The notes beneath the pieces were generated by a model that ran no database searches, was not told where the DNA came from, and saw only the letters and a program-made list of their open reading frames with translations. The position numbers and the translations under genes are program-made. From an uncultured Porphyromonadaceae bacterium (lineage in GTDB: Bacteria; Bacteroidota; Bacteroidia; Bacteroidales; Muribaculaceae), in contig CAMNRO010000028.1 in NCBI GenBank assembly GCA_946553045.1, forward strand, positions 1 through 34,942: DNA of 34,942 bases, written 5' to 3'. Below are positions 8,259 through 19,162 of this stretch, piece after piece (the first letter of the stretch is position 1; every line of letters begins with the position of its first letter).

Positions 8259-8696
8259 TCGAATTAGATTTTTAGTGATAATTATTGGATAGATTTATTT
8301 TTCGGTCGGTGTGTTTTCGCAACTTAATGCACGGCAAAATTCCGATATATTCTATAAAAAAGTGTGTCGGATTATGACAAATATGTCTTTTCCTATGTCC
8401 AGAGGCCCAAAAAGCCTAATATTGGCCAAATTTTATCACAATCCGCGGGGTCGAAGTTACAGATTTTAGTGTTAAAAATGGTTATATACATGTGTTAAAC
8501 CCCTGTCTAAGGATAAAATGTGTAAAAAATACACTTATTCGTCGTCCTTGTCGCTGCCATGTCGCAATCGGACACACCGCCGGGCGCGCCAGAGGCCCGC
8601 GGCAAAAAAGGATACAATCGCAGTGCTGTTGATATTGCTTGGTTATCAGTGTGCTATGTGCAGTGTATCCAAAACTGCCATAGCCTGTATATTGTC
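8259..8696 (-). promoter_or_regulatory. susC upstream region, probable promoter and long leader
   Basis: 438 bp without a convincing gene lie between the SGNH stop and the SusC start. It is AT-rich compared with the genes around it. On the minus strand there is no perfect TAnnTTTG element. Weaker candidates are TAACTTCG (8452-8459) and CATATTTG (8378-8385), the latter with a TTTG 22 bp upstream (8408-8411). The first would give a leader of nearly 190 nt, the second about 115 nt. SusC transcripts in Bacteroides often have long leaders, sometimes with antisense RNA; no specific RNA could be identified here. Confidence 0.45.
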
Positions 8697-10802
8697 TTAT
8701 CTGATTACTATTTTCTCCGATATTCCATTCTTTCTGCGTATATATATGCCGGTCTGAGGCTCACCTTCCAGCCTCACGCCCTGCACCGAGAAATACTCCC
8801 ATTCCCCGTCGGCACCGACGGCTACGGCGGCTTCCGCGCCCGACAGATCGGCGTCGGCCTGGGTGTGCGTGTACTGAGTGCCGTTGAGCGATACTGTCCA
8901 TTTCACATTGTGGTTTTTCAGGGCCGGGTCTACCTTCCATTTGTTATCCCACTGCGACGCCGGAGTGGAGCGTACCATGTGGAAGTATTCGGGAGTGCCG
9001 TCGGGAGTTCCGTCCTCATCGGCGTTGACAGGGCCCCAGAACTGGCTCTTGCCGCCGACGTCCATTCGGAATTTATAGCGGAAGTCGTCGATTGCCCAGT
9101 AGGCGGTCTGTTCCCATACGCCATTGCCCTTGTATTCGCAGCCCTGGTTGAGGTCGCCGCCGAACCAGCAGCAGTAGACAGTCATTTTGCTTACTTCTCC
9201 GATTTCGAAAGTTCCTTTGGCGAAGTTGAGGTTTATGCAGTAGATACCGTCTTTGTCTACGGTATTGCCGGTGCCTTTGGCAAGTTCGCCGCGGTCGGAT
9301 ACATAGTATTCTGTGCCGTCGGTAACATCGAATGTCTTGCCGGCACTCAGGCGGGTGAACAGTTCGAAGGTAGTGCCGTCGATTTTCGTCATTACAAACG
9401 AAGAGCCTTCCGCGAGTGCTTCGCCCTGCGCGGTAAGGGTGGCCGGAACGCTTTGCGCAGGAGCTTCGACTCCATAGGCCATCGAGTGGGTGTATTGGTC
9501 GGCGTTGAAGTCAACGGTCACTTCGATGCCTTTGAGCACATGGTCGGCATCGGCTTTGGAGATGTCGAATTTCCATTTGTTATCCCACTGGTTGGTCGGG
9601 TTGGTCTCTTTCATATAGAAATACTCCTCGGTGTCGCGCGGGTCGCCGTCCTCGTTGTCGTTTATCGGCCCCCACCACTGCACCGAACCGCCAAGGTCCA
9701 TGGCGAGGCGGTATCGGGTGTCGTAGCCCCAGCCGAGGTTAAGCAGAGTAATGTCGCCATAACCCTTGAAAATGCCGTTTCCTGCGTAAGTCAGCTCTAT
9801 TTTGCGCGAATTTGTAATGCAATAGAACAGCCCGAGGCCGTCTACTTGTTCCACCGATGCCGTGCGCGACACAAAGTTGGCCCGGATACGGTAGACACCG
9901 GTCTTTTCGATATTTGCAGCACCGTTTTCGGCCATATATCCGTCTGCGATACCATATTTACGGCCGTCGGCCTCAATCTGGAAAGTCTCGCCACCGATAA
10001 GCTTCGTGTATATTTCGAAAGAACCGATTCCGCGTCTGTGCATGACAGTGCTCTCGCCTTCGGCAATGGCTCCGCCATATATTGAAGCCGTTTCGGGCAT
10101 ATTGGCGTCGAGTTTCACCACGCTTCTTATCACAGGAAGAGCTATAGACTCCATCACGTCATATCCTGCCGCTGTCGGGTGCACACCGTCGTTGGTATAG
10201 GCCGGGTTGAGAGCTCTGTCTGAGCCTGATACAAGGGCAGAGTAATAATCTATATAAGGATAAGACTTGCTTTCCGCATAGGCCTTTATGCGGGCGTTGA
10301 GCGAGGCAATTTTGTCGGCCGCATCTTTTATCGACGGATTCCAGTTGAAACCGCTTGCCGGCAGAACGCTTGCCAGAATCACCTTGATGCCGTTGGCCGA
10401 CGCAATTTCGGCCATGGAGGCGATGTTGCCGAAGGTGCGGTCTTCGCTGTAGGCGTAGTTGTTCTCGGCTATATCGTTGGTGCCGCCGTTGATTATCACG
10501 GCGGCAGGGGAAAGTTCGACAACGTCTTCGCGGAAGCGCACCAGAAACTGATAGGTCGTCTGGCCCGAGATTCCGCGTCCGATAAAATCGTTGTCGGTGA
10601 AGAACGACGGGTGTGTCGAAGCCCAGAAATCGGTAATGGAGTTGCCGACGAAGACAACACGCGTGCCTGTGTTTGCCTGAGCCTTGATAGTGGTGTTGCT
10701 GTTGTCGTAGCGGTTAATACCGGCCCAATCGCTGGCCGCTGAAGCCGTAGCGATGCCGCATGCGAGCGATAGAGCGGCCATAAAGCTTCTGAAGATTTTC
10801 AT
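8697..10802 (-). CDS. SGNH/GDSL esterase fused to two SusE-like modules
   Basis: 701 aa. A Sec signal (MKIFRS..TASA, about 1-23) precedes an SGNH hydrolase domain at about 25-232. Block I is GNSITDFW (Ser55), block II is GRGISGQTT, block III is GGTNDI, and block V is NDGVHP (Asp205, His208). Two beta-rich modules follow (about 240-455 and 456-655), each with F-E-hydrophobic-T-K/R-L, DG/TG-I/V-Y and GNG-I/V signatures like those of the SusE protein at 2134-3312, and each ending WGP..QWDNKWK..QYTH. The last 35 residues (YFSVQGVRL..GIYIRRKNG..KIVIR) resemble a type IX secretion C-terminal signal. Predicted role: secreted or surface-attached carbohydrate deacylase with glycan-binding modules. It lies upstream of susC on the same strand but has its own promoter candidate. 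The substrate is unknown. Confidence 0.82.
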   Translation of the reverse strand: MKIFRSFMAALSLACGIATASAASDWAGINRYDNSNTTIKAQANTGTRVVFVGNSITDFWASTHPSFFTDNDFIGRGISGQTTYQFLVRFREDVVELSPAAVIINGGTNDIAENNYAYSEDRTFGNIASMAEIASANGIKVILASVLPASGFNWNPSIKDAADKIASLNARIKAYAESKSYPYIDYYSALVSGSDRALNPAYTNDGVHPTAAGYDVMESIALPVIRSVVKLDANMPETASIYGGAIAEGESTVMHRRGIGSFEIYTKLIGGETFQIEADGRKYGIADGYMAENGAANIEKTGVYRIRANFVSRTASVEQVDGLGLFYCITNSRKIELTYAGNGIFKGYGDITLLNLGWGYDTRYRLAMDLGGSVQWWGPINDNEDGDPRDTEEYFYMKETNPTNQWDNKWKFDISKADADHVLKGIEVTVDFNADQYTHSMAYGVEAPAQSVPATLTAQGEALAEGSSFVMTKIDGTTFELFTRLSAGKTFDVTDGTEYYVSDRGELAKGTGNTVDKDGIYCINLNFAKGTFEIGEVSKMTVYCCWFGGDLNQGCEYKGNGVWEQTAYWAIDDFRYKFRMDVGGKSQFWGPVNADEDGTPDGTPEYFHMVRSTPASQWDNKWKVDPALKNHNVKWTVSLNGTQYTHTQADADLSGAEAAVAVGADGEWEYFSVQGVRLEGEPQTGIYIRRKNGISEKIVIR

Positions 10803-10829
10803 GATGGATAGAATTTGGTTTTACAGCGG

Positions 10830-10837
10830 CAAATTTA
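10830..10837 (-). promoter_or_regulatory. Promoter -7 element for the SGNH gene
   Basis: On the minus strand this reads TAAATTTG, a perfect match to the Bacteroidetes TAnnTTTG -7 box. It would place the transcription start about 22 nt before the start codon at 10802. A good -33 TTTG was not found at the right spacing, so the call rests on the -7 box and its position. Confidence 0.5.
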
Positions 10838-10923
10838 TGTAACGCTCCGATGAAGAGTTGTGCCGAAGAGCGCCATTTTTGTAATATCGCACCACCACCG
10901 CCCGATAATCCACGTTATTGTCA

Positions 10924-10953
10924 GCTATACCAGATAAAAATTCCGGGGAGCGG
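10924..10953 (+). repeat. 30-bp direct repeat bordering the ATPase island, copy 1
   Basis: Begins GCTATACCAGATAAAAAT and ends CCGGGGAGCGG. It matches 12559-12588 at 28 of 30 positions in the same orientation. The two copies bracket about 1.6 kb containing composite repeats E and F and the DUF4143 ATPase gene, as expected if that segment was inserted or duplicated as a unit. Confidence 0.85.
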
Positions 10954-11034
10954 CATTGGACTTCGCGAAGGGACGCGCTTTCGGCGCATTTTATTCAACC
11001 ACCATGCGGTTGCTGCGTGTGATTGTCGCGTTTT

Positions 11035-11105
11035 CCTATGGTATGTTCGCCAGTCGGCGCCCAAACCATAGGCTATGTGAATATAAAACCGCCGTTCGGC
11101 GGTTT
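11035..11105 (-). repeat. Two-hairpin palindromic repeat, copy E
   Basis: The 38-bp CCTATGGT..ACCATAGG palindrome at 11035-11072, linker CTATGTGAATATA, and the perfect short palindrome AAACCGCCG..CGGCGGTTT at 11086-11105. It belongs to the same family as copies A-D, 10 kb away, with the same internal order as B and D. Confidence 0.88.
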
Positions 11106-11143
11106 CCGCAAGTTTCGCACGTCGGCAAGGGGCTTCTCGCCAA

Positions 11144-11215
11144 AAACCGCCGAACGGCGGTTTGACAATCATACAGCCTATGGTTTAGACGCCGGAACGG
11201 CGGCTATACCATAGG
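11144..11215 (+). repeat. Two-hairpin palindromic repeat, copy F
   Basis: The perfect short palindrome AAACCGCCG..CGGCGGTTT at 11144-11163, linker ending ATCATACAG, and the 39-bp CCTATGGT..ACCATAGG palindrome at 11177-11215. With copy E it forms a tail-to-tail inverted pair. A further solitary short palindrome sits at 11238-11254. Confidence 0.88.
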
Positions 11216-11282
11216 ACAGCAATCAAAACGGGCCGAACAACCGCATGGCGGTTGAATATTTACCCTACGTGCTGCTTTTTCG

Positions 11283-12494
11283 TTAGAAACTCTCGGTCTT
11301 GAGGAATGTGCGCAGCGACAAATGAGTTATGCCGTCGTAGTTCCCTGCTCCGTGAATCGAATCCATCGATACTACATATTTAGGATAATTATCCTGTATT
11401 TTCAGGAGGTTGCCGAATTCCCGTTCTATGGTCTTATCGTCGGCAATGAGATATGCAACCTGAAAATATACGGTCTTGCCATTCTTTTCGGCTACAAAAT
11501 CAATTTTGCCGTTTGGAAGCAGCCCCACCGTAAGCTTGTATCCGAGACTTTTCAAGTGTAGATACACTGTATTTTCCATTACTTTTTCGATATCGCGGGT
11601 GCGGTTGCTTCCAACAAGCAGATTTCTGAGGCCGAGATCTTCGAAATAGTATTTATCGTTGGTTTCAAGTAATTTCTTCCCGTGAATGTCGTAGCGAGGT
11701 ACTTTGTTGATTATGTACGCGTTTGAGGCTGCTCTCAGATAGTTTATTGCTGACAGGGGGGTGAGTTCTACTTTTTGCGATTTCAGATATTTGGACAGAG
11801 ATGTAGCCGAGACAAGCTGGCCGGTGTTGTCGCTTATAAAGGCCATCAGATTCTCGAACAATGTGATATTACGCAGATTCTCGCGTTGTACCACGTCTTT
11901 TAGCACGATGGTGTTGTAGATGTTTTGAATGTATTCCCACACCATGTCGGTATTTTCGAGCCCAAGACGGAAAAGATGTGGCAGCCCTCCGAACGACAGA
12001 TATTTGTCAAGACTCTCTGAATTGTCCTCAAGTTTATGAAATTCAAGAAATTCCCTGTAAGAGAGACTCTGGACGTGAATATCGATATATCTGCCGCCAA
12101 GATATGTGGATAGTTCCGACGACATCATTTTGGCATTGCTGCCGGTAACTATTATCTGGCATTCTTCGTCGGAGTTGAGGCTTCTTAATGTATTTTCGAA
12201 ACCATCAATGTCCTGAACTTCATCTATCAGCAGATAGTTTTTTGCCTCTTTGAGGTAATTGCTGTCTACATATGCCGATAAATCCTCGTCGGTTTTAATG
12301 TCGGCGAACTGTTTTTTTTCCTTGTTTATATATATGACGTTTGAGTCGGGGATAGAGTCTTTGAGAATTTGATATAGCTGTCGCAATATGTAGCTTTTAC
12401 CAACCCGTCGCTGGCCGGTAAGAGCGATTATCATGCCTTTGTCAATAAAACGCAGGACATGGTCGATATAGTTGGGTCTAGATATGATTTCCAT
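11283..12494 (-). CDS. AAA ATPase with DUF4143 C-terminal domain
   Basis: 403 aa from the start chosen here. The N-terminal AAA domain has a Walker A motif TGQRRVGKS (Lys33), a Walker B motif LLIDEVQD (Asp91-Glu92) and ITGSNAKM as sensor. The C-terminal DUF4143 part ends in a nuclease-like strand pattern GKIDFVAEKNGKTVYFQVAY (from about 329). Its Asp and Gln suggest a PD-(D/E)XK-like fold, but activity is unproven. The frame is open to an ATG at 12533, but those extra 13 residues (MFGIANKNAYICQ) are encoded by an AT-rich palindrome that also holds the likely promoter, so the start before MEIISRPNY is preferred. The family is abundant in Bacteroidales and of unknown function. The gene has visibly lower GC than its neighbours, stands alone and is bordered by direct repeats, which suggests transfer. 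Confidence 0.88.
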   Translation of the reverse strand: MEIISRPNYIDHVLRFIDKGMIIALTGQRRVGKSYILRQLYQILKDSIPDSNVIYINKEKKQFADIKTDEDLSAYVDSNYLKEAKNYLLIDEVQDIDGFENTLRSLNSDEECQIIVTGSNAKMMSSELSTYLGGRYIDIHVQSLSYREFLEFHKLEDNSESLDKYLSFGGLPHLFRLGLENTDMVWEYIQNIYNTIVLKDVVQRENLRNITLFENLMAFISDNTGQLVSATSLSKYLKSQKVELTPLSAINYLRAASNAYIINKVPRYDIHGKKLLETNDKYYFEDLGLRNLLVGSNRTRDIEKVMENTVYLHLKSLGYKLTVGLLPNGKIDFVAEKNGKTVYFQVAYLIADDKTIEREFGNLLKIQDNYPKYVVSMDSIHGAGNYDGITHLSLRTFLKTESF

Positions 12495-12498
12495 TTGG

Positions 12499-12530
12499 CA
12501 AATGTATGCATTTTTGTTTGCTATACCAAA
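12499..12530 (-). promoter_or_regulatory. Candidate promoter of the DUF4143 ATPase gene
   Basis: On the minus strand the -7 box TACATTTG (12499-12506) is a perfect TAnnTTTG match, with a -33 TTTG at 12527-12530 and 20 bp between them. Transcription would begin about at the MEII start codon, implying an almost leaderless mRNA or a later start. The -33 box lies in the inverted repeat at 12511-12536. Confidence 0.45.
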
Positions 12531-12575
12531 CAAAAATAAAAAAATCGGTTTTTTGTTTGCTATACCAAATAAAAA
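12511..12575. repeat. Tandem pair of TTTTTGTTTG..CAAACAAAAA inverted repeats
   Basis: A perfect 10-bp inverted repeat with CTATAC as spacer lies at 12511-12536, and a second copy with one arm mismatch lies at 12550-12575, giving a period of 39 bp. A decayed third copy is at 10914-10940 on the other side of the ATPase gene. Confidence 0.75.
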
Positions 12576-12588
12576 TCCCGGGGAGCGG
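12559..12588 (+). repeat. 30-bp direct repeat bordering the ATPase island, copy 2
   Basis: This is the second copy of the 10924-10953 sequence (28/30 identical, same orientation). Its right part forms one arm of the terminator of the GH92 gene, so this copy probably represents the original site. Confidence 0.85.
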
Positions 12589-12608
12589 TGTGGCCGCCCT
12601 CCGGGATT
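12569..12608 (-). terminator. Intrinsic terminator of the GH3-to-GH92 operon
   Basis: On the minus strand, 25 nt after the GH92 stop codon, a 15-bp stem (12574-12608; one A-C mismatch and one G-U pair) closes on a 5-nt loop. TTTTTATTTGG follows directly. Stem strength, T tract and position make this a convincing rho-independent terminator. Confidence 0.85.
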
Positions 12609-12632
12609 CGGGATATGGATTGAGGTATGTTC

Positions 12633-14786
12633 TTATTCGGTGACGATTGTCACGGGGGTGCCTGCGGCAAGGTCGGCGTGCTCGATGAAGTAGCCGTCGA
12701 GGGTCTTGTCGCCTACTTTGATTTCTTTAATCTTGTTGCCGTTGCCGGTCTTGGAGATGGTGACGGGCTGCTCGCCGAGTACGATGGTCTCCTTGTCGAA
12801 GAGGGGCACCGATACGATGTATTCGGGGTCGGCCGGCGAGTAGGTGTAGAGACCGAGGGCGTTGAGGGCATACCATGCCGACATTTCGCCGGCGTCGTCC
12901 ATGCCAGCGTAGGCGAGGCCTTCGGCGCCCATGTCGTAGAAGCGGTCGAGAATCTTGTTGATGAGCTCCTGCGATTTTTCCTGCTTGCCTATGAAGTAAT
13001 AGGTGTAGGGAATGTTGTGGCCGGGCTGGTTGCCGTGGCAGTAGTTGCCGATGAAGCCGGTGAGGTTAGCCACTTCGAGGCCGCAGTAGGGGCGCACGAG
13101 CATGGTGTCGAGCAGAGCCTCCACCTTGTCGGGCGACGAGTAGAGGGCAATCATGCCTTCGGGGTCGTGGGGAGCGTAGAAGAGCGAGTTCCAGCCGTTT
13201 GCTTCGCGGTACATGTGCTGGTAGTAGGGCAGGTCGGGATTGTAGGGTTCGAGCCATGCGCCGCCTTCGATACGGCCCTGGAAGAAGCCGGTCTCGGGGT
13301 TGAAGACGTTCTTATAGTTCTTGCTGTGCTCCATGAGCATGTTGTAGTTGGTGGAGTCGCCGAGTTCCTTGGCAATCTGGGCTACGGCGTAGTCGTCGTA
13401 GGCATATTCGAGGGTCTTTGTCACGCCGCCTTTCTTTTCGTCCCAGAAGGGGCAGTCGGGGGCGTTCTCGTCGGCCACATAGCCGTTGGCGAGGTATTCT
13501 TCCATCCATGCGCGGCCGCCGCGTCCGGGCACAGTGGCGCTCTTGAGGGCGAGGGCATAGGCACGGCTGAGGTCGAAGTCCTGCACGCCGCGCTTCCATG
13601 TGCCGATGACGAATGTCGGGGCGTGGTCGCCGTGGAAATACGAGGGAATGTAGCCGCTGCCCTTTTCGCCGCGGTCAATGGTCGATTTGATTACGTCGCT
13701 CGCAACGTCGGGCTGAAGCATGGTGAGGAGAATGAGCTGGTTGCGGCTCACGTCCCAGAATGCCGGGTTGGAGTAGTAGCGGAAGGTAGAGTCCTTGACA
13801 ACCTCGCGGCGGTTGTCGCGGTATTCGCCGTTGACGTCGCTTTCGAGGCGGGGCATGAGCGATGCGCGGTAGAGAGTGGTGTAGAGGAGGCCTTTCTGGC
13901 GCTCTGTGCCGCCTTCAACCTGCACCTTGCTCAGAAGGGCGGTCCATGTGTCGTCGGCTTCCTGACGCACCTGGTCGAAGTTCTTTGCAAGCATTTCTTC
14001 CTCGAGATTGAGGCGGGCATTGTCGGTGCTTACATACGACAGACCGATTTTCACTTCGAGAGGCTCCTTGCCGGTATTGTTCTTGAAGTCTACGATGGCT
14101 ACGGGCGCGCCCTTCTCGGCCTTGCTCTGCACGATGCCGATGGAGTCGATGGGGAGATTGGTCACGGCATAGTAGTAGATACCGCCCTGACGGCCGGCGA
14201 AGGCGTTGTCGGCCACCTGGTCTACTTCCCAGTCGCGCACGTTGTGCTGGTTGTGGGCCACGTTGACGAGCAGGCGCTTGGCGTCGCCGTCCTTGAAGGT
14301 ATATTTGTGATAGCCGGCGTGGAGGGTGCTGGTAAGCTCGGCATTCACATCATATTTATTCAGGTGCACCTGATAATATCCGGGGCGGGCCGATTCGTTC
14401 TTGTGCGAATAGCCTGAGGCGTAGTTGTCGGCATTAACATTGCCTGTAACGGGAATCATCGGCAGGTCGATGAGGTTCCAGTGGCCCATGGCGGTGTGCG
14501 CGAAGCCGAGGATAGTGGTGTCCTCATACTGGTAGCCGGCACCGGCGCGCCACATTGTCACGGGCGTGAGCTGTACCATGGCATTGGGCAGGGCGGCGCC
14601 GGGGAATGCCTCTGCACCCCATGTGCGCTTTTCCTGATGGCGTTCGTAGCCGAGGTCTTCGGTCTCCCAGAGGGTGGCCGTGCCCAGCAGCGGGTTCACG
14701 TAGTCCGTGAGTGTCTTTTCTTTCTTCTCGCCGGCGCATCCGCAGAGCAGAGCCGCCGCCGAGATTATTGCAATAAATTTTTTCAT
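12633..14786 (-). CDS. GH92 alpha-mannosidase-family lipoprotein, Gln in acid motif
   Basis: 717 aa with a lipoprotein signal ending ALLCGC. GH92 signatures: DYVNPLLGTAT at the N-terminus, then GAALPNAMVQLTP, ALPNA-type loops and, near the C-terminus, MDDAGEMSAWYALNALGLY (Asp630-Asp631). Family members are Ca-dependent inverting exo-alpha-mannosidases in the periplasm or at the surface. The conserved motif that usually reads GNEP reads HGNQP here, with Gln587 in place of the Glu general acid. That substitution is known in GH92 enzymes acting on mannose-1-phosphate diesters, so ordinary alpha-mannosidase activity should not be assumed. It is the last gene of the minus-strand operon, 177 bp after GH2, and is followed by a strong terminator. 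Confidence 0.88.
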   Translation of the reverse strand: MKKFIAIISAAALLCGCAGEKKEKTLTDYVNPLLGTATLWETEDLGYERHQEKRTWGAEAFPGAALPNAMVQLTPVTMWRAGAGYQYEDTTILGFAHTAMGHWNLIDLPMIPVTGNVNADNYASGYSHKNESARPGYYQVHLNKYDVNAELTSTLHAGYHKYTFKDGDAKRLLVNVAHNQHNVRDWEVDQVADNAFAGRQGGIYYYAVTNLPIDSIGIVQSKAEKGAPVAIVDFKNNTGKEPLEVKIGLSYVSTDNARLNLEEEMLAKNFDQVRQEADDTWTALLSKVQVEGGTERQKGLLYTTLYRASLMPRLESDVNGEYRDNRREVVKDSTFRYYSNPAFWDVSRNQLILLTMLQPDVASDVIKSTIDRGEKGSGYIPSYFHGDHAPTFVIGTWKRGVQDFDLSRAYALALKSATVPGRGGRAWMEEYLANGYVADENAPDCPFWDEKKGGVTKTLEYAYDDYAVAQIAKELGDSTNYNMLMEHSKNYKNVFNPETGFFQGRIEGGAWLEPYNPDLPYYQHMYREANGWNSLFYAPHDPEGMIALYSSPDKVEALLDTMLVRPYCGLEVANLTGFIGNYCHGNQPGHNIPYTYYFIGKQEKSQELINKILDRFYDMGAEGLAYAGMDDAGEMSAWYALNALGLYTYSPADPEYIVSVPLFDKETIVLGEQPVTISKTGNGNKIKEIKVGDKTLDGYFIEHADLAAGTPVTIVTE

Positions 14787-14837
14787 ATAGTGATAGGTTG
14801 GGTTTATTTTACTTTAGATATCGGGTTTATGGAGTAT

Positions 14838-14915
14838 TGAGTTTATGGAGTTAAGATAATAGAGCTTTATATACAGGGTTTATAAAGTAATGAGTTTATG
14901 GAGTTAAGATAATAG
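14838..14915. repeat. Tandem 25-bp direct repeats between GH2 and GH92
   Basis: Two identical 25-bp copies beginning TGAGTTTATGGAG and ending AAGATAATAG lie at 14838-14862 and 14891-14915, 53 bp apart. Partial copies (GGGTTTATGGAGTA) lie just to the left. The whole 177-bp gap is AT-rich and non-coding. Confidence 0.8.
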
Positions 14916-14938
14916 TGGGTGTGTACTATTATCTTAAC
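14903..14938. terminator. Perfect 14-bp hairpin in the GH2-GH92 gap
   Basis: GTTAAGATAATAGT at 14903-14916 pairs perfectly with 14925-14938 across the 8-nt loop GGGTGTGT. A run of five T follows on the plus strand only. For the minus-strand operon it begins 25 nt after the GH2 stop and lacks a T tract, so it may be an mRNA-stabilising or processing hairpin or a partial terminator rather than a full stop. Confidence 0.4.
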
Positions 14939-14963
14939 TTTTTCAACTTAATACTCCTTCAAC

Positions 14964-19158
<4,195 letters not shown>

Positions 19159-19162
<4 letters not shown>

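Noticed and set aside
8578-8602. GC-rich inverted repeat after the SGNH gene as terminator
   Set aside because: The uninterrupted stem is only about 5 bp, and on the minus strand the T run lies before the stem, not after it.
12627-14417. Long open frame on the plus strand opposite the first GH92 gene (596 codons)
   Set aside because: It is antisense to a gene with full GH92 signatures. Its translation is a Val/Gly/Ala/His-rich shadow with no domain, as GC-rich codon use produces. The same applies to the long antisense frames at 15228-17483, 25922-28087, 849-2096, 5106-6296 and 32337-33458.
14903-14938. Full intrinsic terminator for GH2
   Set aside because: In the direction of GH2 transcription no T tract follows the hairpin; the T run is on the other strand, where no gene precedes it.
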